From contig NZ_CP034072.1 of assembly GCF_003855255.1 (NCBI RefSeq), positions 2,069,238-2,133,237 on the forward strand: DNA of 64,000 nt. The letters run 5' to 3'. The position numbers and the translations under genes were made by a program. The notes below the pieces were generated by a model, which worked only from the letters and a program-made list of their open reading frames with translations, ran no database searches and was not told the origin of the DNA. The DNA comes from Mycolicibacterium nivoides (GTDB lineage Bacteria > Actinomycetota > Actinomycetes > Mycobacteriales > Mycobacteriaceae). Numbering within the stretch: position 1 is the stretch's first letter; every line of letters begins with the position of its first letter. Of the stretch, positions 54,254-62,944 are shown in pieces.

Positions 54254-55177
54254 GTGACGTCCGCACAGAACGAATCACAGGCACTCGGCGATCTCGCCGC
54301 CCGCCAGCTGGCGAATGCCACCAAGACCGTTCCCCAGCTGTCCACCATCACCCCGCGGTTCCTGCTGCACCTGCTGAGCTGGGTGCCCGTCGAGGCAGGC
54401 ATCTACCGGGTCAACCGGGTGGTCAACCCCGATCAGGTGGCGATCCACTCGGAGGAAGGCGCGGGCACCGAAGAGCCGCTGCCCGAGACCTACGTCGACT
54501 ACGAGACCAGCCCGCGCGAATACACGCTGCGCTCGATCTCGACGCTGCTCGACGTGCACACCCGGGTGTCGGACCTGTACTCCAGCCCGCACGACCAGGT
54601 CGCCCAGCAGCTGCGGCTGACCATCGAGACGATCAAGGAGCGCCAGGAGTTCGAGCTGGTCAACAACCCCGAGTACGGGTTGCTGTCGCAGGTGACGCCG
54701 GAGCAGACCATCCAGACCCTGCGCGGCACTCCCACCCCCGATGACCTGGATTCGCTCATCACCAAGGTGTGGAAGACCCCGGCGTTCTTCCTTACCAATC
54801 CGCTCGGAGTGGCGGCGTTCGGCCGCGAGGCCACCCGCCGCGGGGTGCCGCCGCCAGTCGTCAGCCTGTTCGGCGCCCAGTTCATCACCTGGCGCGGCAT
54901 CCCGATCGTGCCCTCGGACAAGGTTCCCGTCGAGAAGGGCAAGACCAAGTTCATCCTGGTGCGCACCGGCGAGGAGCGTCAGGGCGTCGTCGGCCTGTTC
55001 CAGCCGGGACTGGTCGGCGAGCAGGCCCCGGGCCTGTCGGTGCGCTTCACCGGCATCAACCGGTCGGCGATCGCGTCCTACCTGGTGACCCTGTACTCGT
55101 CGCTGGCTGTGCTCACCGACGACGCGCTGGCGGTCCTCGAGGACGTCGGAGTGGACCACTTCCATGAGTACAAGTGA
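54254..55177 (+). CDS. Family 2A encapsulin shell protein
   Basis: This 307-residue protein belongs to the SrpI / mycobacterial major membrane protein I group with an HK97-like fold. Characteristic features are LGDLAARQLANATKTVPQLSTITPRFLLHLLSWVPVEAGIYRVN at the N-terminus (the extended arm), the ETYVDYETSPREYTL block, and DVGVDHFHEYK at the C-terminus. Such proteins self-assemble into a nanocompartment around cysteine desulfurase. A GTG start with GGAGG upstream is used. Its end overlaps the cargo gene by 14 bases, giving coupled synthesis. The older 'membrane protein' name reflects copurification rather than membrane helices. Confidence 0.93.
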   Translation: MTSAQNESQALGDLAARQLANATKTVPQLSTITPRFLLHLLSWVPVEAGIYRVNRVVNPDQVAIHSEEGAGTEEPLPETYVDYETSPREYTLRSISTLLDVHTRVSDLYSSPHDQVAQQLRLTIETIKERQEFELVNNPEYGLLSQVTPEQTIQTLRGTPTPDDLDSLITKVWKTPAFFLTNPLGVAAFGREATRRGVPPPVVSLFGAQFITWRGIPIVPSDKVPVEKGKTKFILVRTGEERQGVVGLFQPGLVGEQAPGLSVRFTGINRSAIASYLVTLYSSLAVLTDDALAVLEDVGVDHFHEYK

Positions 55178-56996
55178 GTTCGAGCCGCTAGGCCCAGAAG
55201 GACGGGCAAGCGATCAGCCGTTCACTGAAGCCGAACTGGCCGCGCTGGCCACCCAGCTGTACGCGACCAGCATCCGGCCCGGGCCCGACAGCCCGCCCGC
55301 GGCCACACAGGTCGCCCCGCGCGGGGTGGCACCGGATACCACCTCGGCGGCGTCGGCGGGCTCAGCCGCGGCCGGCCTGGCACATCCGGGCACTCCGGCC
55401 GAGTTCGTGTCGGTGCCGGAGGTTTTCGTTCCGGCACCGAGCACACCTGAGCCGGAAGGCATTCCGGGCGTGGTCCCGGTAGCGCCCCGCGGTGGTGCGG
55501 CCAGTCCCATCGCCCCCATCGGTGGGCTGGAGGCGTTCGCGGTCCCCACGGGCCTGGTCCCGAAGGTGCCCGGCGTGCTGGCAAGCGCTCCCCCGTCGGC
55601 ACCGGTGGCGCCCCGTGGATCGGCGCCGACGTGGCCGGGCGCGGTGCCGGACGTACCGCATCTCGGGTGGTCGGACACGCCGGCAGTTTCCGAGGATGCG
55701 GGGAGCTACTACTTCCTGCAGGCTCCTACCGATCCCGTTGCAACCGAGCCGGTCCCGGCAATCCAAGACGACCACGAGATCTTCGACGTCAACGCGATCC
55801 GCGCGGACTTCCCGATCCTGCGGGAGACCGTCAACGGCAAGCCGCTGATCTGGTTCGACAACGCCGCCACCACCCAGAAGCCCCAGTCGGTCATCGACCG
55901 GCTGTCGTACTTCTACGCGCACGAGAACTCCAACATCCACCGGGCCGCCCACGAACTGGCGGCCCGCGCCACCGATGCCTATGAGGACGCGCGGGAATCG
56001 GTGCGCCGCTTCATCGGCGCGGCGAAGGCCGAGGAGATCATCTTCGTCCGCGGCACCACCGAGGCGATCAATCTGGTGGCCTACGCATGGGGCGGCAAGC
56101 ATCTGGGCCCGGGTGACGAGATCGTCATCACCCACCTCGAGCACCACGCCAATATCGTGCCGTGGCAGCTGATCTCACAGCAGACCGGCGCGGTGCTGAG
56201 GGTGGCGCCGGTGGACGACGCGGGCAACCTGTTGCTCAGTGAGTTCGAGGATCTGCTCGGGCCCCGGACGAAACTCGTTGCCGCCACGCAGGTGTCCAAC
56301 GCGCTGGGCACGGTGACCCCGGTCAAGACCATCGTCGAGCTCGGGCACCGCTACGGCGCCAGAGTGCTGATCGACGGGGCCCAGTCCATTCCGCACATCC
56401 CGATCGACGTGGCCGAACTCGGGGCCGACTTCTTCGTGTTCTCCGGCCACAAGATCTACGGACCCACCGGAATCGGTGCCCTGTACGGCCGCGAGGACGT
56501 GCTCGCCGAAACCCCGCCGTGGCAGGGCGGCGGCAACATGATCGCCGATGTCACCCTGGACCGGTCGTTGTATCAGGGCCCGCCGAACAAGTACGAGGCC
56601 GGCACCGGCAACATCGCCGACGCGGTCGGACTCGGTGAGGCACTGCGGTACGTGGAGCGGGTCGGTATCGAACGCATCGCGGCCTACGAGCACGCGTTGC
56701 TGGAGTACGCCACCCCGCGACTGGCCGCCATCCCGGGCGTGCGACTCGTCGGAACCGCCGACGAGAAGGCGAGCGTGCTGTCGTTCGTGCTGGCCGGGCA
56801 TGAACCGCTGGAGGTGGGCAAGGCGCTCAACGCCGAGGGCATCGCGGTGCGGGCCGGGCATCATTGCGCCCAGCCGATCCTGCGTCGCCTGGGCCTGGAA
56901 GCCACGGTGCGACCGTCGTTCGCGTTCTACAACACCTTCGAGGAGATCGACGTGTTCATCGACGCGGTGCGCCGGATCGCCGAGGGCTCACCCTAA
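55164..56996 (+). CDS. Encapsulin cargo: cysteine desulfurase with disordered N-terminus
   Basis: This 610-residue protein has about 205 N-terminal residues rich in Ala, Pro and Gly, then a SufS-type (class II) cysteine desulfurase. The PLP Lys is in FSGHKIYGPTG and the catalytic Cys568 in RAGHHCAQP. The extension contains LAALATQLYATS near residue 30, three APRGxA repeats and SYYFLQ near residue 181. Long unstructured extensions with such short motifs are known to load desulfurase into family 2A encapsulins. It releases sulfur from cysteine as enzyme persulfide inside the shell. Translation is coupled to the shell gene. Confidence 0.93.
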   Translation: MSTSEFEPLGPEGRASDQPFTEAELAALATQLYATSIRPGPDSPPAATQVAPRGVAPDTTSAASAGSAAAGLAHPGTPAEFVSVPEVFVPAPSTPEPEGIPGVVPVAPRGGAASPIAPIGGLEAFAVPTGLVPKVPGVLASAPPSAPVAPRGSAPTWPGAVPDVPHLGWSDTPAVSEDAGSYYFLQAPTDPVATEPVPAIQDDHEIFDVNAIRADFPILRETVNGKPLIWFDNAATTQKPQSVIDRLSYFYAHENSNIHRAAHELAARATDAYEDARESVRRFIGAAKAEEIIFVRGTTEAINLVAYAWGGKHLGPGDEIVITHLEHHANIVPWQLISQQTGAVLRVAPVDDAGNLLLSEFEDLLGPRTKLVAATQVSNALGTVTPVKTIVELGHRYGARVLIDGAQSIPHIPIDVAELGADFFVFSGHKIYGPTGIGALYGREDVLAETPPWQGGGNMIADVTLDRSLYQGPPNKYEAGTGNIADAVGLGEALRYVERVGIERIAAYEHALLEYATPRLAAIPGVRLVGTADEKASVLSFVLAGHEPLEVGKALNAEGIAVRAGHHCAQPILRRLGLEATVRPSFAFYNTFEEIDVFIDAVRRIAEGSP

Positions 56997-57002
56997 CTGC
57001 GC

Positions 57003-57058
57003 GAGCAGACGTAAAACTGCCCCAAATCCGATGATTTGGGGCAGTTTTGCGTCTGCTC
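57003..57058. terminator. Long hairpin (26-bp stem, 4-base loop)
   Basis: GAGCAGACGTAAAACTGCCC.. at 57003-57028 pairs with its inverse at 57033-57058 with one G-T mismatch, around a CGAT loop. It begins six bases after the desulfurase stop and would terminate or insulate transcription in both directions. The length is unusual for a simple terminator, and the form recalls dispersed palindromic repeats. Confidence 0.7.
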
Positions 57059-57073
57059 ACGGGAGAAATCACC

Positions 57074-57403
57074 GTGCGCCGATCTCTGGATCCACCGTTG
57101 CCGGCACGGCACCATCGGACCATGAGCTACAACCGCCTCCGTGCAGACGACACCTCACGCATCAAGATCGACGTGGCGATCGGTGTTCTGGTCGCCCTGC
57201 GCGGTTGCGCGCCCGATCAGGCGTTCGCCGAGCTGGTGCGGGTGGTGCAGCGCACCGGCATCGGAATCGGCAGCATCGCACGGGCGTTGGTCGACCTCGC
57301 CGGTGGCAGATCGGGCACCACGGCCGAATATGCCGAGGCCTTCAACGCCTGGGGTGAACTGCTGGCGCAGGCCCGGCGGGTGCCGGTCAACACCGCCCAG
57401 TGA
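57074..57403 (+). CDS. ANTAR-domain RNA-binding protein
   Basis: This protein of 109 residues (93 if the ATG at 57122 is used) consists essentially of an ANTAR domain: IKIDVAIGVLVALRGCAPDQAFAELVRVVQRTGIGIGSIARALVDL. No receiver or GAF domain is present. The GTG at 57074 is preferred because GGGAGA lies seven bases upstream, while the ATG has no clear site. ANTAR proteins bind paired RNA hairpins and prevent termination. It overlaps the next gene by four bases and heads an operon of monooxygenases and a transporter, so it may control that operon. Confidence 0.82.
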   Translation: MRRSLDPPLPARHHRTMSYNRLRADDTSRIKIDVAIGVLVALRGCAPDQAFAELVRVVQRTGIGIGSIARALVDLAGGRSGTTAEYAEAFNAWGELLAQARRVPVNTAQ

Positions 57404-58815
57404 CCGCGCAGTCGCCGGCCACCGATGGGCCGATCATCCTCAACGGTTTCTCGATGGACGCGGTCTCCCACGTCAACTACGGCCTGTGGCGCCACCCCCG
57501 CGACCAGACCCACCGCTACAACACCATCGCCTATTGGCTCGAGCTGGCATGCATCCTCGACGAGGGGCGGTTCGACACGTTCTTCCTCGCCGATGCGGTC
57601 GGCCTGCTCGACACTTACGGCGGCAGCGCGGCCACATCGTTGCGGACGGGCACTCAATCTCCGCTGAGCGATCCGCTGTTACTGGTTTCAGCCCTCGCCG
57701 CGGGAACCACGCATCTCGGATTCGGTGTCACGGTGTCGACCACCTACGAGCATCCGTATCTGCTGGCCCGCAAGTTCACGACCCTGGACCATCTCACCGG
57801 CGGCCGAGTGGCCTGGAACATCGTCACGTCCCAACTCGACAGTGCCGCACGCAATCTGGGCCTGGACACCCAGATTCCCCACGACGAGCGCTACGAGCGC
57901 GCGGACGAGTTCCTCGACGTCGCCTACAAGCTGTGGGAGGGGTCCTGGGAGGACGACGCCGTGGTGCGCGACCGTGACCGCAACGTCTACACCGATCCGG
58001 GCAAAGTGCACGGGATCGCCCACCGCGGACGGCACTTCAGCGTGCCCGACGCCCACCTGTCCGAGCCGAGCCCGCAACGCACCCCGCTGCTCCTACAAGC
58101 CGGCGGCTCGCCGCGTGGCCAGCACTTCGCCGCCAAACACGCCGAAGTGGTGTTCGTGGCCGGGGCCGACGCCCCCGGAATCCGGCGCAACGTCGAAACC
58201 ATCCGCGGGTTGGCGGCCCACTACGGGCGCGATCCCGACTCCCTGAGCTTCGTCAGCGCGCTGTCGGTGGTGGTGGACGACACCGCGGCGGGCGCCGCAG
58301 CCAAACTCGCCGACTATCAACGGTATTTCGATGTCGAAGGGGCGTTGGCGCACTACTCGGCGAGTACCGGCGTGGATTTCTCCGGTCAGGACCTCGACAC
58401 CGTGATCGGCCACCACGACACCGATTCGAACCGCTCGCTGCTGTCGATGTTCGCCGACGCCGACAAGGCCTGGACCCTGCGCCGCGCACTGGCCCCGGAC
58501 ACGGGATTCGGCCGGTCCCACACCCTGGTCGGGGATGCCCCATCGGTCGCCGACCAGTTGGAGCAGTGGTTGCGCGACACCGGAACACAGGGCATCAACC
58601 TGATCCACATCGTCAATCCGGAGAGCTATCGGGACTTCGCCGAACTCGTTGTGCCCGAGCTGGACCGGCGCGGTCGGGTGCGCCCCACACCGGCCGCCCC
58701 GGCCACTCTTCGCGGCAGGATCGGCGGGCGGGCCAGGGTGCGCGACGATCACCCGGCGGCACGCTACCGGGACGCCCTGTCCGCCGACGCGAGCCGCCAG
58801 ACGCGGACGGGTTAG
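57400..58815 (+). CDS. NtaA/DszA-family flavin-dependent monooxygenase
   Basis: This 471-residue enzyme has the luciferase-like (beta/alpha)8 fold of the NtaA/SnaA/SoxA group. Visible are ILNGFSMDAVSHVNYGLWRHPRD at the N-terminus, RFDTFFLADAVGL, SPLSDPLLLVSALAAGTTHLGFGVTVSTTYEHPYLLARKF, GGRVAWNIVTS and HDERYERADEFLDV. The family oxidises sulfones, nitrilotriacetate or related molecules with FMNH2 supplied by a separate reductase. No reductase is seen in the window. Together with the SsuD-like enzyme next to it, desulfurisation of organosulfur compounds is likely but not proven. Confidence 0.88.
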   Translation: MTAQSPATDGPIILNGFSMDAVSHVNYGLWRHPRDQTHRYNTIAYWLELACILDEGRFDTFFLADAVGLLDTYGGSAATSLRTGTQSPLSDPLLLVSALAAGTTHLGFGVTVSTTYEHPYLLARKFTTLDHLTGGRVAWNIVTSQLDSAARNLGLDTQIPHDERYERADEFLDVAYKLWEGSWEDDAVVRDRDRNVYTDPGKVHGIAHRGRHFSVPDAHLSEPSPQRTPLLLQAGGSPRGQHFAAKHAEVVFVAGADAPGIRRNVETIRGLAAHYGRDPDSLSFVSALSVVVDDTAAGAAAKLADYQRYFDVEGALAHYSASTGVDFSGQDLDTVIGHHDTDSNRSLLSMFADADKAWTLRRALAPDTGFGRSHTLVGDAPSVADQLEQWLRDTGTQGINLIHIVNPESYRDFAELVVPELDRRGRVRPTPAAPATLRGRIGGRARVRDDHPAARYRDALSADASRQTRTG

Positions 58816-58874
58816 ATTCACGGCTGGTTTATCGGTTGTCTGCGGCCGGCTCCGGTGGCAGCGTTGCCAGGCTG

Positions 58875-59981
58875 ATGAGCATTCACCTGCACTGGTACCT
58901 ACCCACCAACGGAGACAGCCGCGATATCGTCGGGTCCGGCGACGATTCGCACCTGGCGGTCGGTCCGTCGTCCAGCAGAATCCGGCCACCGACAATCGAA
59001 TACCTGACCGAAGTCGCCCGCACGGCAGAACTTCTCGGCTTCGAAGCGGTACTGACGCCCACCGGGACCTGGTGTGAAGACGCCTGGATCACCACAGCGG
59101 CGCTGAGCCAGGCCACCACCCGCCTCAAATTCCTGGTGGCGTTCCGTCCCGGATTCATCTCGCCCACGCTGGCGGCGCACCAGGCCGCGACCTTCCAGCG
59201 CATCTCCGGTGGACGGCTCCTGCTGAACATCGTCACCGGTGGCGACCCGGTGGAACAGGCCCGCTTCGGTGACCACCTCGGCCACGACGAGCGGTACCGG
59301 CGAACCGGCGAGTTTCTCAACGTGGTGCGCGGTGTCAGCACCGCCCCGGCGGGAGCCGCCTTCGACTTCGACGGGCAGCACTACCGAATTTCCGGCGCCC
59401 GCATCGACTTCGGCGACTGGGATCCGCCGCAGATCTTCTTCGGCGGTGCCTCACCGGCGGCAGAGGAGGTCGCCGCCCGGTATGTCGACACCTATCTGGC
59501 CTGGGGCGAGACGCCGGCCCAGATCACCGAGCGGCTGCAGCGGTTGCGGGCCCGTTCAGCGGCTCACGGCCGGACCCTGCAGTTCGGTATCCGGCTGCAC
59601 GTGATCAGCCGGGACACCTCGGAACAGGCGTGGGCACATGCCGAGCGGCTACTGGGCGCGATCAGCGAGGAGCGGATCAGATCCGCTCAAGAGGTGCTGG
59701 CCCGCACCGAATCGGTGGGACAACAACGGATGACCGCGCTGCATGAGGGCAGCACGGCCGACCTTGAGATCTCCCCCAACCTGTGGGCCGGCTACGGCCT
59801 GGTCCGCGGCGGTGCGGGCACCGCGCTCGTCGGCAGCCACACCGAGGTCGCCGACCGCATCAGCGAGTACCACGATCTGGGCATCGACCACTTCATCCTG
59901 TCCGGGCAACCCCATGTCGAGGAAGCCTTCTGGTTCGCCGAGGGCGCCGGATCCATTCTGAGAGAACGGGGTCTGGTGTGA
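58875..59981 (+). CDS. ssuD: SsuD-like alkanesulfonate monooxygenase
   Basis: This 368-residue luciferase-like FMNH2-dependent enzyme has the SsuD hallmarks: HWYLPTNGDSRDI at the N-terminus, GFEAVLTPTGTWCEDAWI, FLVAFRPGFISPTLAAHQAATFQRISGGRLLLNIVTGG and LGHDERYRRTGEF. It cleaves C-S bonds of sulfonates to give sulfite and aldehyde. The ATG at 58875 begins the homology; a longer open frame upstream lies in the neighbour. Its stop overlaps the next start (GTGA). Sulfite released here would feed SirA. Confidence 0.88.
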   Translation: MSIHLHWYLPTNGDSRDIVGSGDDSHLAVGPSSSRIRPPTIEYLTEVARTAELLGFEAVLTPTGTWCEDAWITTAALSQATTRLKFLVAFRPGFISPTLAAHQAATFQRISGGRLLLNIVTGGDPVEQARFGDHLGHDERYRRTGEFLNVVRGVSTAPAGAAFDFDGQHYRISGARIDFGDWDPPQIFFGGASPAAEEVAARYVDTYLAWGETPAQITERLQRLRARSAAHGRTLQFGIRLHVISRDTSEQAWAHAERLLGAISEERIRSAQEVLARTESVGQQRMTALHEGSTADLEISPNLWAGYGLVRGGAGTALVGSHTEVADRISEYHDLGIDHFILSGQPHVEEAFWFAEGAGSILRERGLV

Positions 59982-61204
59982 GCCGCGGCAGCACCGACAT
60001 CCGGGTGCTCGACACCGAACAGGATCTGACCAAGGCGCTCAACGTGTTCCGGGCCGCGATGGTCGGTTTCCCGCAGCTGACCGGGTTGTCCTCGGGACGT
60101 ATCCACCAGATCCTCGAGCCGGGACGCACGTTGGGGGCGTTCGTCGGCGGAGAACTGGCCGGCACCACCGACTCGGCGTCCAGCTCGCTCACCCTGCCCG
60201 GCGGCAAGATCGTGGGCCACGCGGCGGTGACCCACGTCGGCGTCCTACCGTCGTATACCCGGCGCGGGATCGCCACCGACCTCATGCGCCACCAACTTCG
60301 CGATATTCGTGACCGCGGTGAGGCGGTGGCGACACTACGGGCCTCAGAGGCCACCATCTACGGGCGTTTCGGATACGCCGTCGCCAGCTTCTCCACCACC
60401 GTCGAAGTGCTGACCAGACGGGCCGGCTTGCGGCCGGGCGTCGGCCACGGCGGGCCGGTCCGGCTGATCGGACCGGACGAATCCTGGCAGCTGTTACCGC
60501 AGATCTTCGCGGTCAACCGTCCCGAACGACCGGGCACCATCGACCGTCCGGCGGTGTGGTGGCAGTCCCAGCGGCTACGGGCCGAGAGTTCCACCGGGCC
60601 CAGTTATGTCGCGGTCCACGGTGAACCGGGGTCTGAAACGGGGTTCGTCAGGTACCACCCGGTGGAAACCGAGACATGGTTCGTCAGCGAGCAACGAACC
60701 GTGGTGGTGGATGATTTCTTCGCCCCCACCGACGACGCATACCTGGGCCTGCTTCGCTACCTTCTCGACCTCGACCTCATCGACCGCCTGGTCTTCCAGA
60801 TGCTGCCGACCGATGACCCCCTGCCCTGGCTGCTCACCGACCGGCGCGCGGCGCGGGTCGCCGGTACCCGCGACGAGACCTGGCTGCGGGTCATCGACGC
60901 CCCGGCTGCCCTGGGCGGCCGCAGTTACCCCGACCAGGGAGAGCTCACCCTTGAGCTGGACGACCCGCTGCTGCAGGAGAATTCCGGAACCTATGCGATC
61001 TCGGCGGGAGGCGCGCAACGCGTGGAAGGACCGGCGCAGCTGGAAGCCGGCACCGGCGCGGTGGCGGCGGTGCTGCTGGGTGCCGCGTCGTGGCGCGCCC
61101 TCGCGCTGAGTGGATTGGTGAGGGTCAACGACCCGACCGCGCTCGCCACCGCGGACCGCCTGTTCAACGTTCCGGTGCAGCCGCACACCGGGATCTACTT
61201 CTGA
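59978..61204 (+). CDS. Eis-family GNAT acetyltransferase
   Basis: This 408-residue protein has the GNAT core with the acetyl-CoA pyrophosphate loop VGVLPSYTRRGIATDLMRHQL (about residues 85-105), followed by the second GNAT-like and sterol-carrier-like domains of Eis, ending in a free C-terminal carboxylate after GIYF (the catalytic end in Eis is a C-terminal Phe). Eis enzymes acetylate amines on diverse substrates. Its place between desulfonation and transport genes suggests a substrate-processing role, but that is inference. The GTG start overlaps the ssuD-like stop. Confidence 0.87.
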   Translation: MSRGSTDIRVLDTEQDLTKALNVFRAAMVGFPQLTGLSSGRIHQILEPGRTLGAFVGGELAGTTDSASSSLTLPGGKIVGHAAVTHVGVLPSYTRRGIATDLMRHQLRDIRDRGEAVATLRASEATIYGRFGYAVASFSTTVEVLTRRAGLRPGVGHGGPVRLIGPDESWQLLPQIFAVNRPERPGTIDRPAVWWQSQRLRAESSTGPSYVAVHGEPGSETGFVRYHPVETETWFVSEQRTVVVDDFFAPTDDAYLGLLRYLLDLDLIDRLVFQMLPTDDPLPWLLTDRRAARVAGTRDETWLRVIDAPAALGGRSYPDQGELTLELDDPLLQENSGTYAISAGGAQRVEGPAQLEAGTGAVAAVLLGAASWRALALSGLVRVNDPTALATADRLFNVPVQPHTGIYF

Positions 61205-61205
61205 C

Positions 61206-61319
61206 GTGGAGTTGAGTGCCGATAACTTCGGACTGATCGAAACCGTTGTCCACCAGATCATCCTGGCAAAGGATGTTCCTCATGAGATCGGCGCCCGCGC
61301 AGCAACACACGCACGATGA
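61206..61319 (+). CDS. Candidate small ORF between eis-like and ABC genes
   Basis: A 37-codon GTG ORF starts one base after the eis-like stop and ends in an ATGA overlap with the ABC ATPase start. It begins MELSADNFGLIETVVHQIIL, amphipathic and helix-prone. No family is recognised. The exact fit between two genes supports translation, at least for coupling, but evidence is thin. Confidence 0.35.
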   Translation: MELSADNFGLIETVVHQIILAKDVPHEIGARAATHAR

Positions 61320-62944
61320 CGCTGTTTGACGTCACCGATCTCGCCGTCACACTTCACACCGGTAACCGGGCTCGCGGTCGGCGAGCGGTGAGGGCGGTCG
61401 AGCGGATCAGTTTCTCGGTCGAGCCCGGCCAGACCGCGGCCATCGTCGGTGAATCCGGTTCCGGTAAGAGCGTTTCACTGCTGGCGGCCACCCGCCTGCT
61501 CGGGCCGCAGGCCGAGGTCACCGGTTCGGTTCGATTCGCCGGCCACGATCTCCTCGGGCTGCGGGAGAAGGTGCTGCGCCGGATCCTCGGCAAAGATATC
61601 GGTTTCGTGTTCCAGGACCCGCAGAGCAATCTGCACCCGTTCAAGACCATCGGTCACCAGATCGACGAGGTATTGCGGATCCATACCCGGACGGGTCGCG
61701 GGCAGCGGCGCCGGCGGGTCGAGGAGCTGCTGGACGAGGTGGGCATCGCCGATCCCTCCGGTGCCTTCAGCAGCTATCCCGCAGAGTTCTCCGGCGGAAT
61801 GCGCCAGCGGGCAATGATCGCGATGGCCATCGCGCTGAATCCGGCGCTGCTCATCGCCGACGAGCCGACCACCGCGCTCGACGTGAGCGTGCAAGCCGAC
61901 ATTCTGAGCCTGCTCAAACGGCTGCAGCGCGAGCATGGCACCGCGATCCTGTTCGTCAGTCACGACCTGGGCGTGGTGCACGAGATCGCTGACACCGTCA
62001 CCGTCGTCAAGGACGGACGGGTGGTGGAAAGCGGTCCACGAGAAAGGATCTACGAACAGCCCCAGGAGCAGTACACCCGCGACCTGTTGTCGGCATCGCT
62101 GCTGCACACCGTGGATACCGGCCACCTGGCGCGGGCGGTCGAACCAGCCGGTTCGGCCGAACCCCTGCTGTCCGTGCGTGGCCTGCGCAAGAGTTATCCC
62201 ACCCGGAGCCGACGGGAGCGCCGGACCGTGGTGGATGCGCTCGACTTCACCATCGGGCCCGCTGAGATCGTCGGCCTGGTCGGTGAATCGGGTTCCGGTA
62301 AGTCGACGGTCGGGCGGATCGTCGCCGGGCTGCAGTATGCCGATTCCGGTGAGATCACGTTGTCCGGAGCGCGTTTCCCGACCGGGTTCGGCGACGGCGT
62401 ACCGGCCTTGCCCCCCGCTGCGCGCCGTGACGTGCAGCTGGTGTTCCAGGATCCCTACTCCAGCCTGAATCCGCGCCGTACGGTGGCCCGGTCTCTCGCC
62501 GAACCGCTGCGGGCGCAGCGGGTTGACGAGGCCGCCATCGCCGCCCGGGTGCGGCGCGCGGCCGACGACGCGAAGCTGTCCCGTTCGCTGCTGGACCGCT
62601 ACCCTGCCGAATTGTCCGGTGGACAACGGCAGCGTGCCGCGATCGCCCGGGCACTGGTCTTGCAGCCCCGGTTGATCGTCGCCGACGAGGCCTTGTCCTC
62701 CCTGGACGTCACCACCCAGAGCGAGATCATTTCGCTCGTCCGCCAGCTTGTCCGGGAGCAGCACACCGCATTCCTGTTCATCACTCACGACCTGGGCGTG
62801 GTGTCTTCGATCGCACACCGGGTGATCGTGCTGGGACCGGACGGGGTGCAGGAAAGCGGCGTCACCTCCGAGGTCTTCGCGAACCCACGCTCGGCCTATA
62901 CCCGCAAGCTGCTCGACGCGATCCCACGTCTGAAGGCCTCATGA
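61316..62944 (+). CDS. Fused double ABC ATPase (DppD-DppF type)
   Basis: This 542-residue protein joins two ABC ATPase domains of the oligopeptide/nickel family. First domain: Walker A GESGSGKSV (about 45), signature FSGGMRQRAMIAMAI, Walker B LLIADEPTTALD. Second domain: GESGSGKST (about 325), [27 protein letters not shown]. It energises import with the two permeases that follow. A substrate-binding protein would be expected just outside the window. Location next to flavin monooxygenases suggests import of an organosulfur or similar compound. Confidence 0.9.
   Translation: MTLFDVTDLAVTLHTGNRARGRRAVRAVERISFSVEPGQTAAIVGESGSGKSVSLLAATRLLGPQAEVTGSVRFAGHDLLGLREKVLRRILGKDIGFVFQDPQSNLHPFKTIGHQIDEVLRIHTRTGRGQRRRRVEELLDEVGIADPSGAFSSYPAEFSGGMRQRAMIAMAIALNPALLIADEPTTALDVSVQADILSLLKRLQREHGTAILFVSHDLGVVHEIADTVTVVKDGRVVESGPRERIYEQPQEQYTRDLLSASLLHTVDTGHLARAVEPAGSAEPLLSVRGLRKSYPTRSRRERRTVVDALDFTIGPAEIVGLVGESGSGKSTVGRIVAGLQYADSGEITLSGARFPTGFGDGVPALPPAARRDVQLVFQDPYSSLNPRRTVARSLAEPLRAQRVDEAAIAARVRRAADDAKLSRSLLDRYPAELSGGQRQRAAIARALVLQPRLIVADEALSSLDVTTQSEIISLVRQLVREQHTAFLFITHDLGVVSSIAHRVIVLGPDGVQESGVTSEVFANPRSAYTRKLLDAIPRLKAS

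Noticed and set aside
57003..57058. Target RNA of the ANTAR protein
   Set aside because: ANTAR targets are two short hairpins with six-base loops; this is one long stem with a four-base loop lying before the promoter region of the operon.
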